NCBI GenBank assembly: GCA_019671005.1 | Contig: CM033744.1 | Coordinates: 10,284,128-10,348,127, forward strand | DNA: 64,000 bases | Reading direction: 5' to 3' | From: Hibiscus mutabilis | Lineage: Eukaryota > Streptophyta > Magnoliopsida > Malvales > Malvaceae | In this document: positions 23,832-36,195 of the stretch, piece after piece | Position numbering within the stretch: the stretch's first letter is position 1 | How the letters are laid out: every line of letters starts with the position of its first letter | Made by a program: the position numbers and the translations under genes | The notes under the pieces: model-generated | What the model saw: only the letters and a program-made list of their open reading frames with translations | Database searches by the model: none | Told to the model about the DNA's origin: nothing

Positions 23832-24290
23832 AATCACTAAAACAAAATAGGTTTTTAGTTGTACTTATAGCGGCGTTTTTTGAGTAAATGGCGCTATAGA
23901 CACGAACTTTAACGGTATTTTTGGGTAAACGCCGCTATAGACACGTACTTTAGCAGCGTTTGTCTATAGGATTTAAATGTTTATATCCCACTTTGACTCT
24001 ATTTACGTTTTACTGAAACTTTATAAAGAAGCGAAGCGCAAGTATAGATCGACGAGCTAAGTAATGAGCTGAGGAATGCGGAAGATACATTGTCCATAGC
24101 GGCGTTTGGAGGTAAAAACGGCACTAAAGACGATCTTATCTTTAGTGATGTTTTTTCCTCCAAATGCCGCTATTAACTATGTTTTTGGCGCGTTTGTTCC
24201 TATATAACTCAACCTGTAATACCCAAAAACCGGGCTAATATTTATCAGTGATTTTAATAATCTAAAATATCCTCTCGAACTCTTTAGAAA

Positions 24291-24291
<1 letters not shown>

Positions 24292-24321
<30 letters not shown>

Positions 24322-24322
24322 T
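24292..24322. repeat. AAT microsatellite
   Basis: About ten perfect AAT units. Confidence 0.9.
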
Positions 24323-25119
24323 TGAATTATATTAAAAGACTAGTGACTAAACTGCAATATATTGGAAACAAGAAGAAGGACTAAATTAGAAGGAAGGAAA
24401 AGATTAATGTATGCATGGTTAATTACACCATATTAAATGGTGGAATCCGCGTGTTTTCTATAAGCTAACTTAGTGATGAATAATCACATTCTTTTTGAAG
24501 GAGAAAAAAATAGAATATTTTCTTAACACCGGGGGGATATGTCTTCCTTCTTCACCGATTGTGGGGAAGCCATTAGAAGGCGTTTTAGAGCTGGCTGGAA
24601 AGAGGGAATTCCATATAGAATTTGAGTCTTTCTCACGAAATAAAGTAATGCTCAAGGTTAATCTTTCTTAATGTTCTTTTCAAGAGTAAAATGTCTTTGT
24701 TCTCATAGTAAGGTAAGCTCTTGTTGATTGTTGTTTGAGCTGAAGATACTCGATAGTTTGAATGGTTAAAACTTAAGAATTTTTCTTGCATGTTAAGGGA
24801 TTTTGTTGAAACTGATCGAATGGGATATGAAAGTTGGAATGCTTTCTTGGGTTTAGCTATGAAATTCAGCATGCTTAGTTATTAAAGGTTATGAAAATAT
24901 GATGAATTAATAAGAAATCAGTTTTAAATGCTGTTGAATCTAAAATTTGAAACACTGTATGATGAATTGTATAAACTGAAATATTGAAATCTGTAATATA
25001 AAGGGGCTAAAATTCTTGTTAAAACTGTTAAAGATTGGAACTGGAAATAACTTGTGAATTTATAATTCAATGAAAACAGCTTAGTTTAATCATGGAAAAG
25101 GGTGCTCACAGGAGCTAAA

Positions 25120-25520
25120 TTGTATGCAGTTTTTAATGCTTGAATGTGAAGTTTTGTCATGTTTAATATGCAGTTTTTAATGCTTGAATGTGCAGTTTTG
25201 TCATGTTTAAACATGCAGTATTTTAGAATGCAGTTTGTGCTGTTTTATGGATGCAGTTTTATGCAGAATTTGTAGTAATGCAGAGTTGAAATGCAGTAAA
25301 ATAGTTTTGGCCTGCAGAATTACAGTTTGGTATAAATCTTGAATAATAACAGTTTGGATAATTTGTGTGTAAGGTGCAGTTTTGTCATGTTTAAACATGC
25401 AGTTATTAATGCTTGAATGTGCAGTTTTGTCATGTTTAATAAGCAGTCTTAATGCTTGAATGTGCAGTTTTATCATGTTTAAATATGCAATAAAATAGTT
25501 TTGGGTTGCAGAATTACAGT
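25120..25520 (+). repeat. Diverged tandem repeats, ~44-bp unit
   Basis: The phrase TTAATGCTTGAATGTG(C/A)AG followed by TTTTGTCATGTTTAA recurs near 25135, 25179, 25408 and 25449. A second phrase (GCAGAATTACAGTTTGGTA) recurs near 25314 and 25508. This suggests two rounds of duplication, with ~44-bp units inside a ~200-bp unit. Confidence 0.7.
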
Positions 25521-26111
25521 TTGGTAAATCTTGAAATTTGTTTAGTATTGTAAGAAAACCATGAAAATATGTTAGGATGGATGCTACCCTGTTTTGAGTA
25601 TAGATGTATGTAATGGTTGTGATGTGAATTAAGTGTGATATTGTCTTGGATTATTGTTGCAGTATGCAGTCTAGTATATGTATGTAGTCTTGATAACATA
25701 AATGTATGCAGATTTGATAACATGAACGTATCATAATACACTGTTTTTATTCTTATGAGAGATTAATTGAGAACGAGAAATTCATTGAGTTCAATCCTAG
25801 ACTTGGAAATACAATTAAGGAAAGCTAGGGAGGAAGGAATGTTAGGAAACAAGTTATAATTGTGGATTCAGGTATCCCATAACTTCAGGATAAGAGGTGA
25901 CTGTAGTTTTGGTAGGGTTAGGACTTAGGTCCTAACCAAAATCTACATGTCTATCTTCTTGCTATTGATATGTCATGATAATGAGCTTAATTAAACTTGA
26001 ATATGAATTAAAAGGGAAGATTGGACTAAGCTGAAATTTGTGATTAAGTAATAGCATGGAAATGGATAAGTTAAATTATTTAGAAAGAAATGTGTAAACA
26101 TTGTGTGATTC

Positions 26112-27744
26112 TGTAGAGTCTCTAAGTGAATGCTGGCAAAAGAGGCAGAAAATATGTATTGGAAAAGTATAAAACAGTGCCAAGATGAGTCTTTTGCGTG
26201 CAAGTATACACGGTCTGCAAGTAATACAGCTGGTAAGCTGAGTATCGATCCCATATAGATTGACTTGGAATTCAATTGCCTTGATTGTTACTTGCCTTAA
26301 GAAAAAATTGATTTGTTTGAAGTTGGTTTTGGAAATAATTGAAAAGAAAATAAATAAAAGTAAAGTAAAGACGATGGCAAGGAAGGTGCTTTAATGAATG
26401 ATGGCAGGGAATGCCTGGTTTTCACGCTATTCATGTCGTGCCAGCCTTTAATAATAACATGTCTTGACATTGTTTGCCGAGCAGATTCAAAATTAGCAAA
26501 GCCTCTCTCGATGGTCATTGCCCTAAATTGATCATGCAAAAACCTCTATATCTCTATAGTGCATGCTTTTAAATAAACTAATTTGATTGAGATCCAGTCT
26601 ATACTCCTAAGGGGTAGATTTCACTCCCGAAGTAAGTTCATCTACTTGAACGACTTCTCTCGAAGCTTCTCTCCTCAGTATTCAACAACTTAATCGTTGT
26701 CACCTCAAGTCTGTTAAGATGTTAAGGAGCAATAGGCCAACAGTGCCAGCTCTCGCTTGGCATAGTATTTAGAAAACATTAAAGTGTGCCGAATAGATAA
26801 AACAATGTCAAAGGCAAATTTATTATTAAAAACTAAAACATAAAATAGTGTTCAACGCAAAACATCCCCCACCAACTATTAGATTAGTTCATGGTGAGGG
26901 ATTTAACCAAAAAAACATAAACGTTTTTTAAATACACCATCATTAAAAAGAATTCAAAACAACTTAAAATAAGAGAATGGGCGAGAGGGGTCTCTCGATG
27001 CAGCCCTCAAGATCCAGGTTCTCGGCCAAACTGGTTGAACCACCTTTCTTGGTGCGGCCGGTTGTCAATCGTCGCACTCCAACTCCTCACTCCAATCACT
27101 CACGATCAAGCACCACCAAAAATCCCCAAAAACCACTCCTCGAATGCTTGCTTGGTTGGCCTTTAAATAGGCGTGCAAGGAGGGCATAGGATAAGCCTTT
27201 GAGTTTGAATTTGAATGCGCAAGGGATAAGGGATGTGATCATCTTATCCAGATTTGAAGTGATAAGCTGATCAGGTTTTCACTCGGGCTAACGTCATATG
27301 CCATCGATCCTTTAGAAGCCAAGCTTGGCGTGAATCTGCCAACCAATCTTGGCAGCATCTTATCCGCTATTTTTTTGGAGATTAATCCAATTGGTATCTT
27401 TTTGGAGCCTGATCTTATCCTATTTTTCCAAGGTCCAACAACTTCTTGGCATGGCATCAAATTCACTTCTTTTTCAACCGGTTCTTGGCATTGTCTGGTC
27501 CATCTATGCCAACAGCACTCGGCATCCTCTCTGGCATTCATTCATGTGTTGCTTTTTTGGGTCAAATACTATGCCAAAGCTGCAAAATTGCCAACAAAAC
27601 ACCTATTCACACTGGCATAGACAGAATTCTAAACTCCTTATGCAAATGCATGATTTTAACAACCATATGCAACTAAATGTACCTAAAAACAAGCAAAAGC
27701 ATTGTAAGATTGGCATTAAAAACAGTACTTTTGAAGAGGTAACA
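26112..27744 (-). repeat. 3' LTR of the non-autonomous Athila-like element
   Basis: On the plus strand it starts TGTAGAGTCTCTAAG and ends GGTAACA. It is collinear with 32874-34521. The CCTTTAAATAGGCGTGCAAGG at about 27160 contains the complement of a TATTTAAA-like TATA box conserved in all four LTRs of this family here. Frames inside (27349-27753, 26977-27189) recur in sister LTRs without domains and are ignored. Confidence 0.88.
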
Positions 27745-27756
27745 CACCCCTAAACT
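27745..27756 (-). other. Polypurine tract of the non-autonomous Athila-like element
   Basis: The minus strand reads AGTTTAGGGGTG directly before the LTR start TGTTACC. Confidence 0.7.
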
Positions 27757-29044
27757 TAACTCATTGCTTGTCCTCAAGTAATGCAATCAAAATAAGAACA
27801 AAAAACTGTGAAAATGTTACCTTGACAAAATTTTTGTTATAATGCCAACAAGTGCTGGCAAGCAGAATTTGGCTCTATTTCTGTCCTTAGTATCTCAGTG
27901 CAATAATGCCAAGCAGTTAGTAATTCAAGTGCTGTAATATAACTCTAGTATAAGTTCATGAAGAGTGCATGATGTGTAGGCAATATGCATCAAGTATCCT
28001 TTTACTCCCTTAGACAAATTTACTATCTAAACTCGGATTTTTTTTCATTCTTTTTTTTCTTTGCCAAGGGTTTCTGCTGGAATTAATTTAAGCTTCCTTC
28101 GTGATACTATTTAGCGTGAGAGATAAGAGGGAGCATACCATGAATCCCCACCTTAATCTAGACATCACTAGGCTTTCTCTTCAACTCATACCCTTAAGGT
28201 TTTGAACTTGAGAACTAAGAGAGAGCAAACCACGAAGCCCCAAGTAACTTATTATCCCTAGGTAGAGGAGAGTTCATTTTTTTCATTGCCCTGGCAGAAC
28301 ATTGCTGCCTTATTAGTTTCTTTTACCCTGGCATCATAATTTTTTTCTTTTTTTTTCTTTTTTTTTAAATCTGAGCATAGTTTCAAAAAGGTCTAAGTTT
28401 GCCTAGGAACTAGATACATACTACGTGTTAAGTGTAACTTCAATTCCTTAAACTAGAGATCAATTACCAAGCAAACCTGGCATAACTATTCTGCTGGCAT
28501 GGCATTGCAACTAAAGATTAAACTTTCTTCATTAGACAGACACCTAGATCAAATTAAACTTGCCTAACAAGTGTTAACATTCTTCAAAATTAAACCGAGC
28601 CAAAAAAATTTCTTTTTTAGTGGTTCAGTATGCATCTATTCTAAATGACCTACATGGCATGGCAACAGAAATGTAAACATGAAATGCATGGCGTGGCATA
28701 AATGTGAAAAAACGCACACCCCCAAACCCAAGATGTGCATTGTCCTCAATGCATGAAAACAACATATATATACATGAAAACATAAAAATAACATGCATGA
28801 TCATGTAAATGTAATAAAATGACATGTAAAAAAGTTTAGGAAGAAGAGGACTCCCCTTCGTAGACTTCTTCTCGTGTGGATGGCTGGCATGGCATCATCA
28901 CTAGCAGAGGGCTCGGCAGGGAAATTTGGAATTGTTGTCACAAAATTATGGGATATTTTATTCAAGAACCTCCCTGATGATAGCATCCCTCTCCTTTGTG
29001 TAGTGCCTTATCTTATCATTGAGTTCCTCCGATGTCTCTAACTT
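27757..29044 (-). other. 3' non-coding region of the non-autonomous Athila-like element
   Basis: It is collinear (inverted) with 49186-50224 of the plus-strand relative. It holds no conserved protein except the tail of the env-position frame (28986-28801, basic TRRSLRRGV). T-rich tracts lie at 28044-28060 and 28340-28366. Confidence 0.65.
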
Positions 29045-29894
29045 TCAGAGAATGATCTCCTGGCAGTTGTAGATTTGAGACAGCTTTACTAGTGAACTAG
29101 TTGGCATGGTGTCTGGCACTGCCTTTGACACCTTTGGCTTTGTCATGGGCACTTTTGCCTTCTCCTTGCCTTTGTCTTTTGCCTCGGCAGTGGTGAGGTT
29201 TCTCCAAATAGCAGTTGTGATTGTTGTTCTCTTGATCCTTTGACATTCATCTGTATCAAGCTTTGGCACATCATAGAGCATGCAAATGTTAGAAATTAAC
29301 AAAGGAAAGAACAAACTGCCATTACCTCTTGTTGAACATTTATAATTTTCATCGATGATGAGCTTGCCAACGTTAATTTCGTGCCCCATCATGATGGATT
29401 GTAATAAAATTAGCCTTTCTTTTGAGACTGTCTCATTGTGGGTTGCAGGCATTAGATTAGCCTTTAAAAAGTGATTACATCCTCTCGGTTGATGTTTCAA
29501 TGCCAGTCGTTTCACCGTTCGGTGCCCCTTTGATGACACTATCCATGTTGTGTCAAGCTCACACAAATTTGCCAGTAATTTCTTTCTCTGAAAATATTCA
29601 CCCCCTGGACCATCCAAATCAAACATAGTGTTAATATATCCTTCATCAAAACACACACGTACCTCTAATCATCAAGAAGGGCAAATCTTTGGTCACAAGA
29701 TGGATATAGAATTCTTGAATAATGGTGGCATCAGACTGGGTCAGCATGTAGACAGAGTGTGGTCTGGCTGACATGTCATCCTTAGCAAAGAGGTCTGAAG
29801 GGAACTCAAAAAATGCTGGCAGTGTGTGAACAGACATGTCCTTACATGTTTTCTTCATGGCATGGTCCCTGACATGAACATACTGCCAAAGCAT
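29045..29894 (-). pseudogene. Env-position protein domain (putative plant transposon protein, PF20167-like), copy 1
   Basis: The reading starts at 29894 (HAMKKTCKDMSVHTLPAFF), shifts frame near 29650 and continues to 29045. It includes FDEGYINTMFDLDG, HRTVKRLALKHQPRG, NHFLKANLMPATHNE, GHEINVGKLIIDENYKCS and LFFPLLISNICMLYDVP. The last blocks match 48271-48470 in the plus-strand relative. I relate it to the domain called putative plant transposon protein (Transposase_32), seen downstream of pol in Athila-type elements. Its function is unknown. No clear membrane anchor or signal peptide is visible. Confidence 0.75.
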
Positions 29895-29924
29895 CGAGTT
29901 TCGCTCCTTGGCTTTGTTTAATGT

Positions 29925-30470
29925 CTAGAGGATGACCTCCTGGCGTTGATATATCTGGGAAAGGATTGTCAATGAACTATATGGCATCAGAGTCCAGGGC
30001 ACTGCCTTTGGCACAGACTCGACAACCTTTCCATTGCCTTTCTCCTCGGTAATGAGTTACCTCCACAGGGCATGAGTGATCGTCGTTCCCTTGAGCTCTT
30101 GAGCTTTATCTATATCAAACTTTGGCACGCTATGCTGCATACAAATGTTAGAAATAAATAAAAGGAAACATAAACTCCCATTATCCTTATCGGCGTATTT
30201 ATAGGTTTCATCAATAATGATACGGCCGATATTGATCTTAAAGCCCATGATGATTGAATGTAACAATGTCAGTCTTTCAATGCCAGCCGCTTCACCATCC
30301 GATGGCATTTTGATGACATAGTCTACTTAATGACAAGTTCACAAAGTTCCTTCAACATCATCTTCCTCTTGGCATCGTCCAAGGCTTTCGCAAACTTGGT
30401 GTGTTCATCCTCTACAACAAGTTCATTCTCCGCATTTTGTTCAATCACCCCATGCCAGTCATTGCCTTGG
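29925..30470 (-). pseudogene. Env-position protein domain, duplicated copy 2 (shorter, more decayed)
   Basis: The frame 30308-30057 reads LTLLHSIIMGFKINIGRIII, DETYKYADKDNGSLCFLL and FISNICMQHSVPKFDID, a diverged repeat of the central block of copy 1. Around it, both edges also match copy 1 at DNA level (for example 29930-30070 against 29045-29220). A tandem duplication about 0.9 kb apart explains this. Stops and frame changes break the rest. Confidence 0.75.
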
Positions 30471-30783
30471 CATTTTGCTTGGCAACAAAATCCTGCATTC
30501 ACTTAAAGGAACCTTTCAAAATAGAAAAAGAAAATAAACGAAAAACTAAAAATTTAATACTGAGATATCCTAAGTACTGAAAAAAATAATTCTCCTAAAT
30601 TATTCACAATGATCAAACTGAGTTGGCAAAGAGTTACTGAATTTTCACAATGAGAATGGTCTCTTTGGCATTATTTTGATTTCCTTTTCGGTAGTGCTTC
30701 AGTCTGTGGCAATCTTTTGTTTGAATAACAACATAGAAAGCCAAAGAATTGCTTACCTTTGAGTATGTCGAACTCTAGATTGC

Positions 30784-32712
30784 TCAACAAGGGAGAATTT
30801 TTGCCATGGGGGTTTTGAATAACCACCTCAGAAAACCAAAATACCTCTTCCCTGTAGGCCTATCAAATCTTTGATTGAATTCAGCACCCCAGTAGTGCTT
30901 AGATTGTGGTCCTTCTGTTTCATTTGATGCCAAGGTGTATGTATCCTCAACCGATTCCAGACTTGCCATAGCATTCTTAGGTAAATCTTTAATTTCTGGC
31001 AGCACCATATCTGGCATTATTGTCACGTCCAAATTCTCTTGCTTCAGCTCTTCATTCTCAGTCAATTGGCATCCACTTTTCCTTCCAGCAAAAAGCCATT
31101 TGAGCACACCTCACTTCATGGCATCAGTCCTAACCAGAATCGATCTTCTTTGTGGCTCAATTGTTTTGCCATCGCACTGTTGTTTTATGGCATCAGCTTT
31201 CATTCCTTGGCAAGTCAATGCCAGGTTCTCATCCAAAATGGATTCTATTGGCTCAACTGCATGGTATTCTTCAGGTTTATTTGCATACTTAAGAGCTTTA
31301 TCAACATTAAAAGTAATATTTATTTGTCTCACCAATGTAGGGTTGGCAATTATTGGTTCTACTGGTTTTGCCGAAGTGGTGTTGGCATCAGATTCAGATC
31401 TGGCATTGCTGGTGCTTGCTTCTTCTTTCTCAGCTTCTTTGGTTTCTTCCGCTGGCATTGATTTATTCACATGGCAAACAATTGGCTCTTCTTTACACAT
31501 CAAAATCTCGACTTGGTTGCCAGTTAGGGGAGTGACAACTTTATTTTATTCTCCCTCATTTTGTCGAGCATCATCCATATCACATGACAGAGTTTCTGGA
31601 GGTCTGGCATCAGACAGTGGTATGGCATCATCAGCCTCTGCATCTTCTTTCTCTACGTCCTTGGGTTCACCTGCTGGCACTGATTTCTCTTCCTGGAAAA
31701 TAATTGGCTGATTGCCTTCATCTTCTTGGTTTGGAACTTCAGAATCCCCTTCTGTCCTGGCATCGAACTTGGTAACATTATCTAGCTTTCCCTCGATGTT
31801 GTTGTGTTCAAGATCCTTGCCCTCAAATTTTTCCTCACACTCTATTACCACTAATGAGTCCAATGTACCTGTTGAATATTCTTCATTAGTATAATATATT
31901 GATTCAAGTGTGTTAGGAAAAACCTGATACTCGTAATGTTGATTCTAAATTCCTTGAGGAGCAGATGGAGGAAGAAAATTGTCAGCTTGTTGATGTAGCG
32001 TTGCCATGGCATTGTTACCACTAACCGAAGTGTTTGCTACCTCCTGCTGCGTTGATAGAAGCTCTATCTCGTTCTCTTGAGGTATGTCATTCATAGCATT
32101 TGCAAGCCTCCTGACTTGTTCTTCCAAGTTTCTCATAGCATCCATGGCTTCTTCATGTGCGTTTCCAATGTAATTTGTTTGCTCTTGAGGTGGATTGTTG
32201 TGCATCGACAGTTCTGAAGGCAATTCTGCCATGCCAAACGATCTGTTGGATCCATAAAGATCTGTCACTTATTTCTCATGAAGAATGCTGTCTTGGGATG
32301 GCATTTGGTTGAAGTTTGGTGGCACAACAAAGTTGTTAGGTGCATAAAAATAATCTTCGTCTTGATTATTCCAAAAAATATTATGTTGTTGGTTCCATCC
32401 TTGGTTGAAGTTGTAGGATGAAGGGTTGTTCAGATTACAGTGCCCCGTGTAACAATAAGAATTAGGGTTGAAGGGGCAATTATCAAATGAGTGGCATCCT
32501 CTACAATAGGCACAAACAACGGGTGTTGCTTGCCTTTTGCTGAACTTGTTAGGCACTTGCATTGATGTAATCATGCTTTTCAGTTCAGAAATCTATGCCG
32601 AGATTGTTGTATAGGCATCTTCTTCATGCGTTTCATATCGTCTTTGCTCATGGACAGCTCTTAGAGTTGGATATTGGTAGTCATAAGTGGGAAAAAATGT
32701 AGTCATCATCAT
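30784..32712 (-). pseudogene. Gag-like frame with zinc knuckle, acidic linker and protease-tail remnant
   Basis: From a Met near 32712 the minus strand is almost open to 30784, broken by stops near 32596, 32269, 31944, 31545 and 31110. The first part has CAYCRGCHSFDNC, a CCHC-type knuckle (32515-32475), and Asn/Gln-rich sequence. The middle (31863-31200) is very acidic. Around 31310 NITFNVDKALKYANKPEE matches the end of the Athila protease frame of the sister element (QVTFNVFQALKCADEPD). So the core of protease and all of RT-RH-INT have been deleted. The last ~100 codons (HYWGAEFNQRFDRPTGKRYF) are unrecognised. Long frames on the opposite strand here (30935-31711) are shadows. Confidence 0.7.
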
Positions 32713-32848
32713 ACCATATGTGGCTGCCCATACTCTTCTTTGTAGCTTTTCCTAAAAAGAAGAAAAAAATTAATGTCAAAATAAAAAATTAAAGTTAGTA
32801 AAATGAAAACAAAAACAAGTAAAAATTAAAGCAATAAATTTCGTCGCA

Positions 32849-32867
32849 ATCCCCGGCAACGGCGCCA
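32849..32867 (-). other. Primer binding site, tRNA-Asp type
   Basis: The minus strand reads TGGCGCCGTTGCCGGGGAT, six bases inside the LTR end at 32874. This is the usual Athila PBS. Confidence 0.85.
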
Positions 32868-32873
32868 AAAACT

Positions 32874-34521
32874 TGTAGACTCTCTAAGTGAATATTGGCA
32901 AAAGAGGCAGAAAATATGTACTGGAAAAGTATAAAACAGTGCCAAGATGAGTCTTTTGCGTGGAAGTATACACGGTCTGCAAGTAATACAGTTGGTAAGC
33001 TGAGTATCGATCCCACATAGATTGACTTGGAATTCAATTGCCTTGATTGTTACTTGCTTTAAGAAAAAGTTGATTTGTTTTGAAGTTGGTTTTGGAAATA
33101 ATTGAAAAGAAAATAAATAAAAGTAAAGTAAAGAAGTTGGCAAGGAAGGTGTTTTAATGAATGATGAGCGTTGGCAGGGAATGCCTGGTTTTCACGCTAT
33201 TCATGTCGTGCCAGCCTTTAATAACAACTTGTCTTGGCATTGTTTGCCGAGCAGATTCAAAATTAGCAAAGCCTCTCTCAATGGTCATTGCCCTAAATTG
33301 ATCATGTAAAAACCCTATATCTCTATAGTGCGTGCTTTTAAATAAACCACTTTGATTAAGATCCAAACTATACTCTTAAGGGGTAGATTTCACTCCCGAA
33401 GTAAGTTCATCTACTTGAACGACTTCTCTCGAAGCTTCTCTCCTCAGTATTCAACAACTTAATCATTGCCACCCCAAGTCTGTTAAGATATTGAGGAGCA
33501 ATAGGCCAACAGTGCCAGCTCTCGCTTGGCATAGTATTTAGAAAACATTAAAGTATGCCGAATAGATAAAACAATGCCAAAGTCAGATTTATTATTAAAA
33601 ACTAAAACATAAAATAGTGTTCAATGCAAAACATCCCCCACTAACAATTAGATTAGTTCATGGTGAGGGATTTAACCAAAAAACCATAAACATTTTCCAA
33701 ATACACCATCATTAAAAAGAATTCAAAACAACTTAAAATAAGAGAATAGGCGAGATGGGTCTCTCGATGCAGCCCTCAAGATCCAGGCTCTTGGCCAAGC
33801 TGGTCGAACCCACCTCCTTGGTACGGCCGGTTGTCAATTGTCGCACTCCAACTCCTCACTCCGATCACTCACGATCAAGCACCACCAAAAATCCCCAAAA
33901 ACCACTCCTCGGATGCTTGCTTGGTTGTTCTTTAAATAGGCGTGCAAGGAGGGCATAGGATAAGCCTTTGAGTTTGAATTTGAATGCGCAAGGGATAAGG
34001 GATGTGATCATCTTATCCAGATTTGAAGTGATAAGGTGATAAGCTGATCAGGTTTTCACTAGGGCTGACATCATATGCCATCGATTCTTTGGCAACTGAG
34101 CTTGGCGTGAATCTTCCAACCAATCTTGGCACTATCTTATCCGCTATTTTTTTAGAGATTGATCCAATTGTTATCTTTTCAGAGCCTGATCTTATCCTAT
34201 TTTTACGGGGTCCAACAACTTCTTGGCATGGCATCAAATTCACTTCTTTACCAACCGGTGCTTAGCATTGTCTGGTCCATCTATGCCAACAGCACTACGC
34301 ATTCTCTCTGGTATTCATTCTTGTGTTGCTTTTTGGGGCCAAATACTATGGCAAACCTGCAAAATTGCCAACAAAACACCCATTCACACTGGCATAGACA
34401 GAATTCTAAACTCCTTATGCAAATGCATGATTTTATCAACCTTATGCAACCAAATGTACCTAAAAACAAGCAAAAGCATTGTAAGATTGGCATCAAAAAT
34501 AGTACTTTTGGAGAGATAACA
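32874..34521 (-). repeat. 5' LTR of the non-autonomous Athila-like element
   Basis: It starts TGTAGACTCTCTAAG and ends GAGATAACA on the plus strand. It is collinear with 26112-27744 and, inverted, with 39916-41511 and 50237-51714. Confidence 0.88.
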
Positions 34522-35664
34522 GATTTCATGCCTTGAATGATTACATTCGAATTGTTTGCTTGAGTTACACTATGGATGTAAATGCTTGATTTCTTGTTCT
34601 TGATTGTGCCTATTCGAGTAGTGGCATGTATGTATTATAATGATAAATGATGCTAGATCCTTGTATCATGAATGCAATTCACTCGAATGCTTACTTGATA
34701 CCTAAGATGGTAATGTAAATACTTGCTTGAAAGATAAGTAATTGGTGATTGCAGAGCTAAGGCTCAACTAGCCTAAGGGCTAAACTTGATCTTGAAATAC
34801 TTGCTTGAATATAATCCTTGAACTTGAATTGTCTTGCCTTGAACATGAAAGCATGGAACATAAGAAACAACAACAAGCATTAAAGTATAAAATACACTCT
34901 AACTTTTAATAGGAGCTAAGATACTTAAATTGCCTAACATGGAAGTCCTTGGATACAATGGTATGATGCATGGTATACTTGGGACTACGGTCTATGAGCC
35001 ACGGCTCGGGGGGACGCCCCATTACATGAAATATGTTATTGGCGATAGTTGGAGGTAACGGGGGAGTTGTAAGGAGATTGGCGACAGTTGGTTGGATAGT
35101 GAGAAGTATAGGATTACATGTTTCCGATATTAGCCATTGCTATGTGCTTTGAGCTAAATATCTATTGGACCTTTATGATTAAACATGGACCAATGTTATT
35201 CATGACCAATTGTGATCCAAGGCAAATATGTTAAAAAGATATGAACCTTATTGAGAAATTGAATAAGAAATTCAAAAGAAAATCTTGAATACTTGAATTA
35301 TATCTTGAAATACTTAAATGACTTGACAAGAAATCTTGAACACTTGAATCACTTGACATGAATCCTTGAAATACTCGAAATGCTTGACATGTAATGCTTG
35401 ATTTTTGACATGAAACTCTTGAAATGATAATTGCCTATGCTTGGACCTTGTATTGTATGATTTGCTACTTGGAATGGCTTATGGTCTCACTTGAGCTAAT
35501 GTTTACTTGATTGGTTTGCTTGAATTGCTTGATATGCAAACTTGATTACTTGAACATATTACTTGACTTGTATACTTGAACTTCTTGTTACATGATTGTT
35601 ACTTGAAAAAGATCTCGATCTTACTTGAATTAATGAGTGTTGCTGCCATGTACATCTTGTACAT

Positions 35665-36195
35665 GAAAGTATGGACTGTTTTGACATTGTGAATTATGTG
35701 TACATGATTATATGACTGAATTGGCTAGACTAAATGAAAATATGGACTGTTTTGGCATTGTGAATTATGTGTACATGTTATATGACTGAAGTGGCTAGAC
35801 TAAATGAAAATATGGGCTGTTTTGGCATTGTGAATTATGTGTACATGTTATATGACTGAATTCGCTAGATTAAATGAAAATATGGACTGTTTTGGCATTT
35901 TGAATTATGTGTACATGTTATATGACTAAACTGACTAGACTAAATGAAAATGTGGACTGTTTTGGCGTTGTGAAATATGTGTACGTGTTATATGAATGAA
36001 TTAGGCTAGATTAAATGAAAATATGGACTGTTTTGGCATTGTGAATTATGTGTACATGTTATATGACTGAATTGGCTAGATTAAATGAAAATTTGGACTG
36101 TTTTGGCATTGAGAATTATGTGTACATGTTATATGATTGAATTGGCTAGACTAAATGAAAATATGGACTGTTTTGCATTGCAAGAATGTATAAAC
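35665..36195 (+). repeat. Minisatellite, ~70-bp unit, 8 copies
   Basis: The phrase ATGGACTGTTTTGGCATTG and its variants starts near 35671, 35742, 35812, 35882, 35952, 36023, 36093 and 36163, a step of 70-71 bases. Each is followed by AATTATGTGTACATG and a TATATGACTGAATTGGC block. It lies in the probable solo LTR. Confidence 0.92.

Larger units (their letters stand above)
26112..34521 (-). mobile_element. Non-autonomous Athila-like Ty3-gypsy element lacking pol
   Basis: LTRs of about 1.64 kb (26112-27744, 32874-34521) flank 5.1 kb. The PBS TGGCGCCGTTGCCGGGGAT (tRNA-Asp type, usual in Athila) lies inside the right LTR, so the element reads on the minus strand. A 5-bp TSD with one mismatch flanks it (GATTC 26107-26111, GATTT 34522-34526). 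Inside are a gag-like frame with a zinc knuckle, an acidic linker and two copies of an env-position domain. RT, RNase H and integrase are absent. The LTRs and env-position domain match those of the element at 39916-51714, a likely relative. Confidence 0.88.

Noticed and set aside
26977..27753. Frames repeated in Athila-like LTRs (also 33755-34536, 40531-40740, 50853-51062)
   Set aside because: They recur because the LTRs recur and lack known domains or consistent start and end points.
30935..31711. 258-codon plus-strand frame
   Set aside because: The minus strand here encodes the acidic linker and protease tail of the Athila-like element, with a clear match to the sister element. The plus frame is its shadow.
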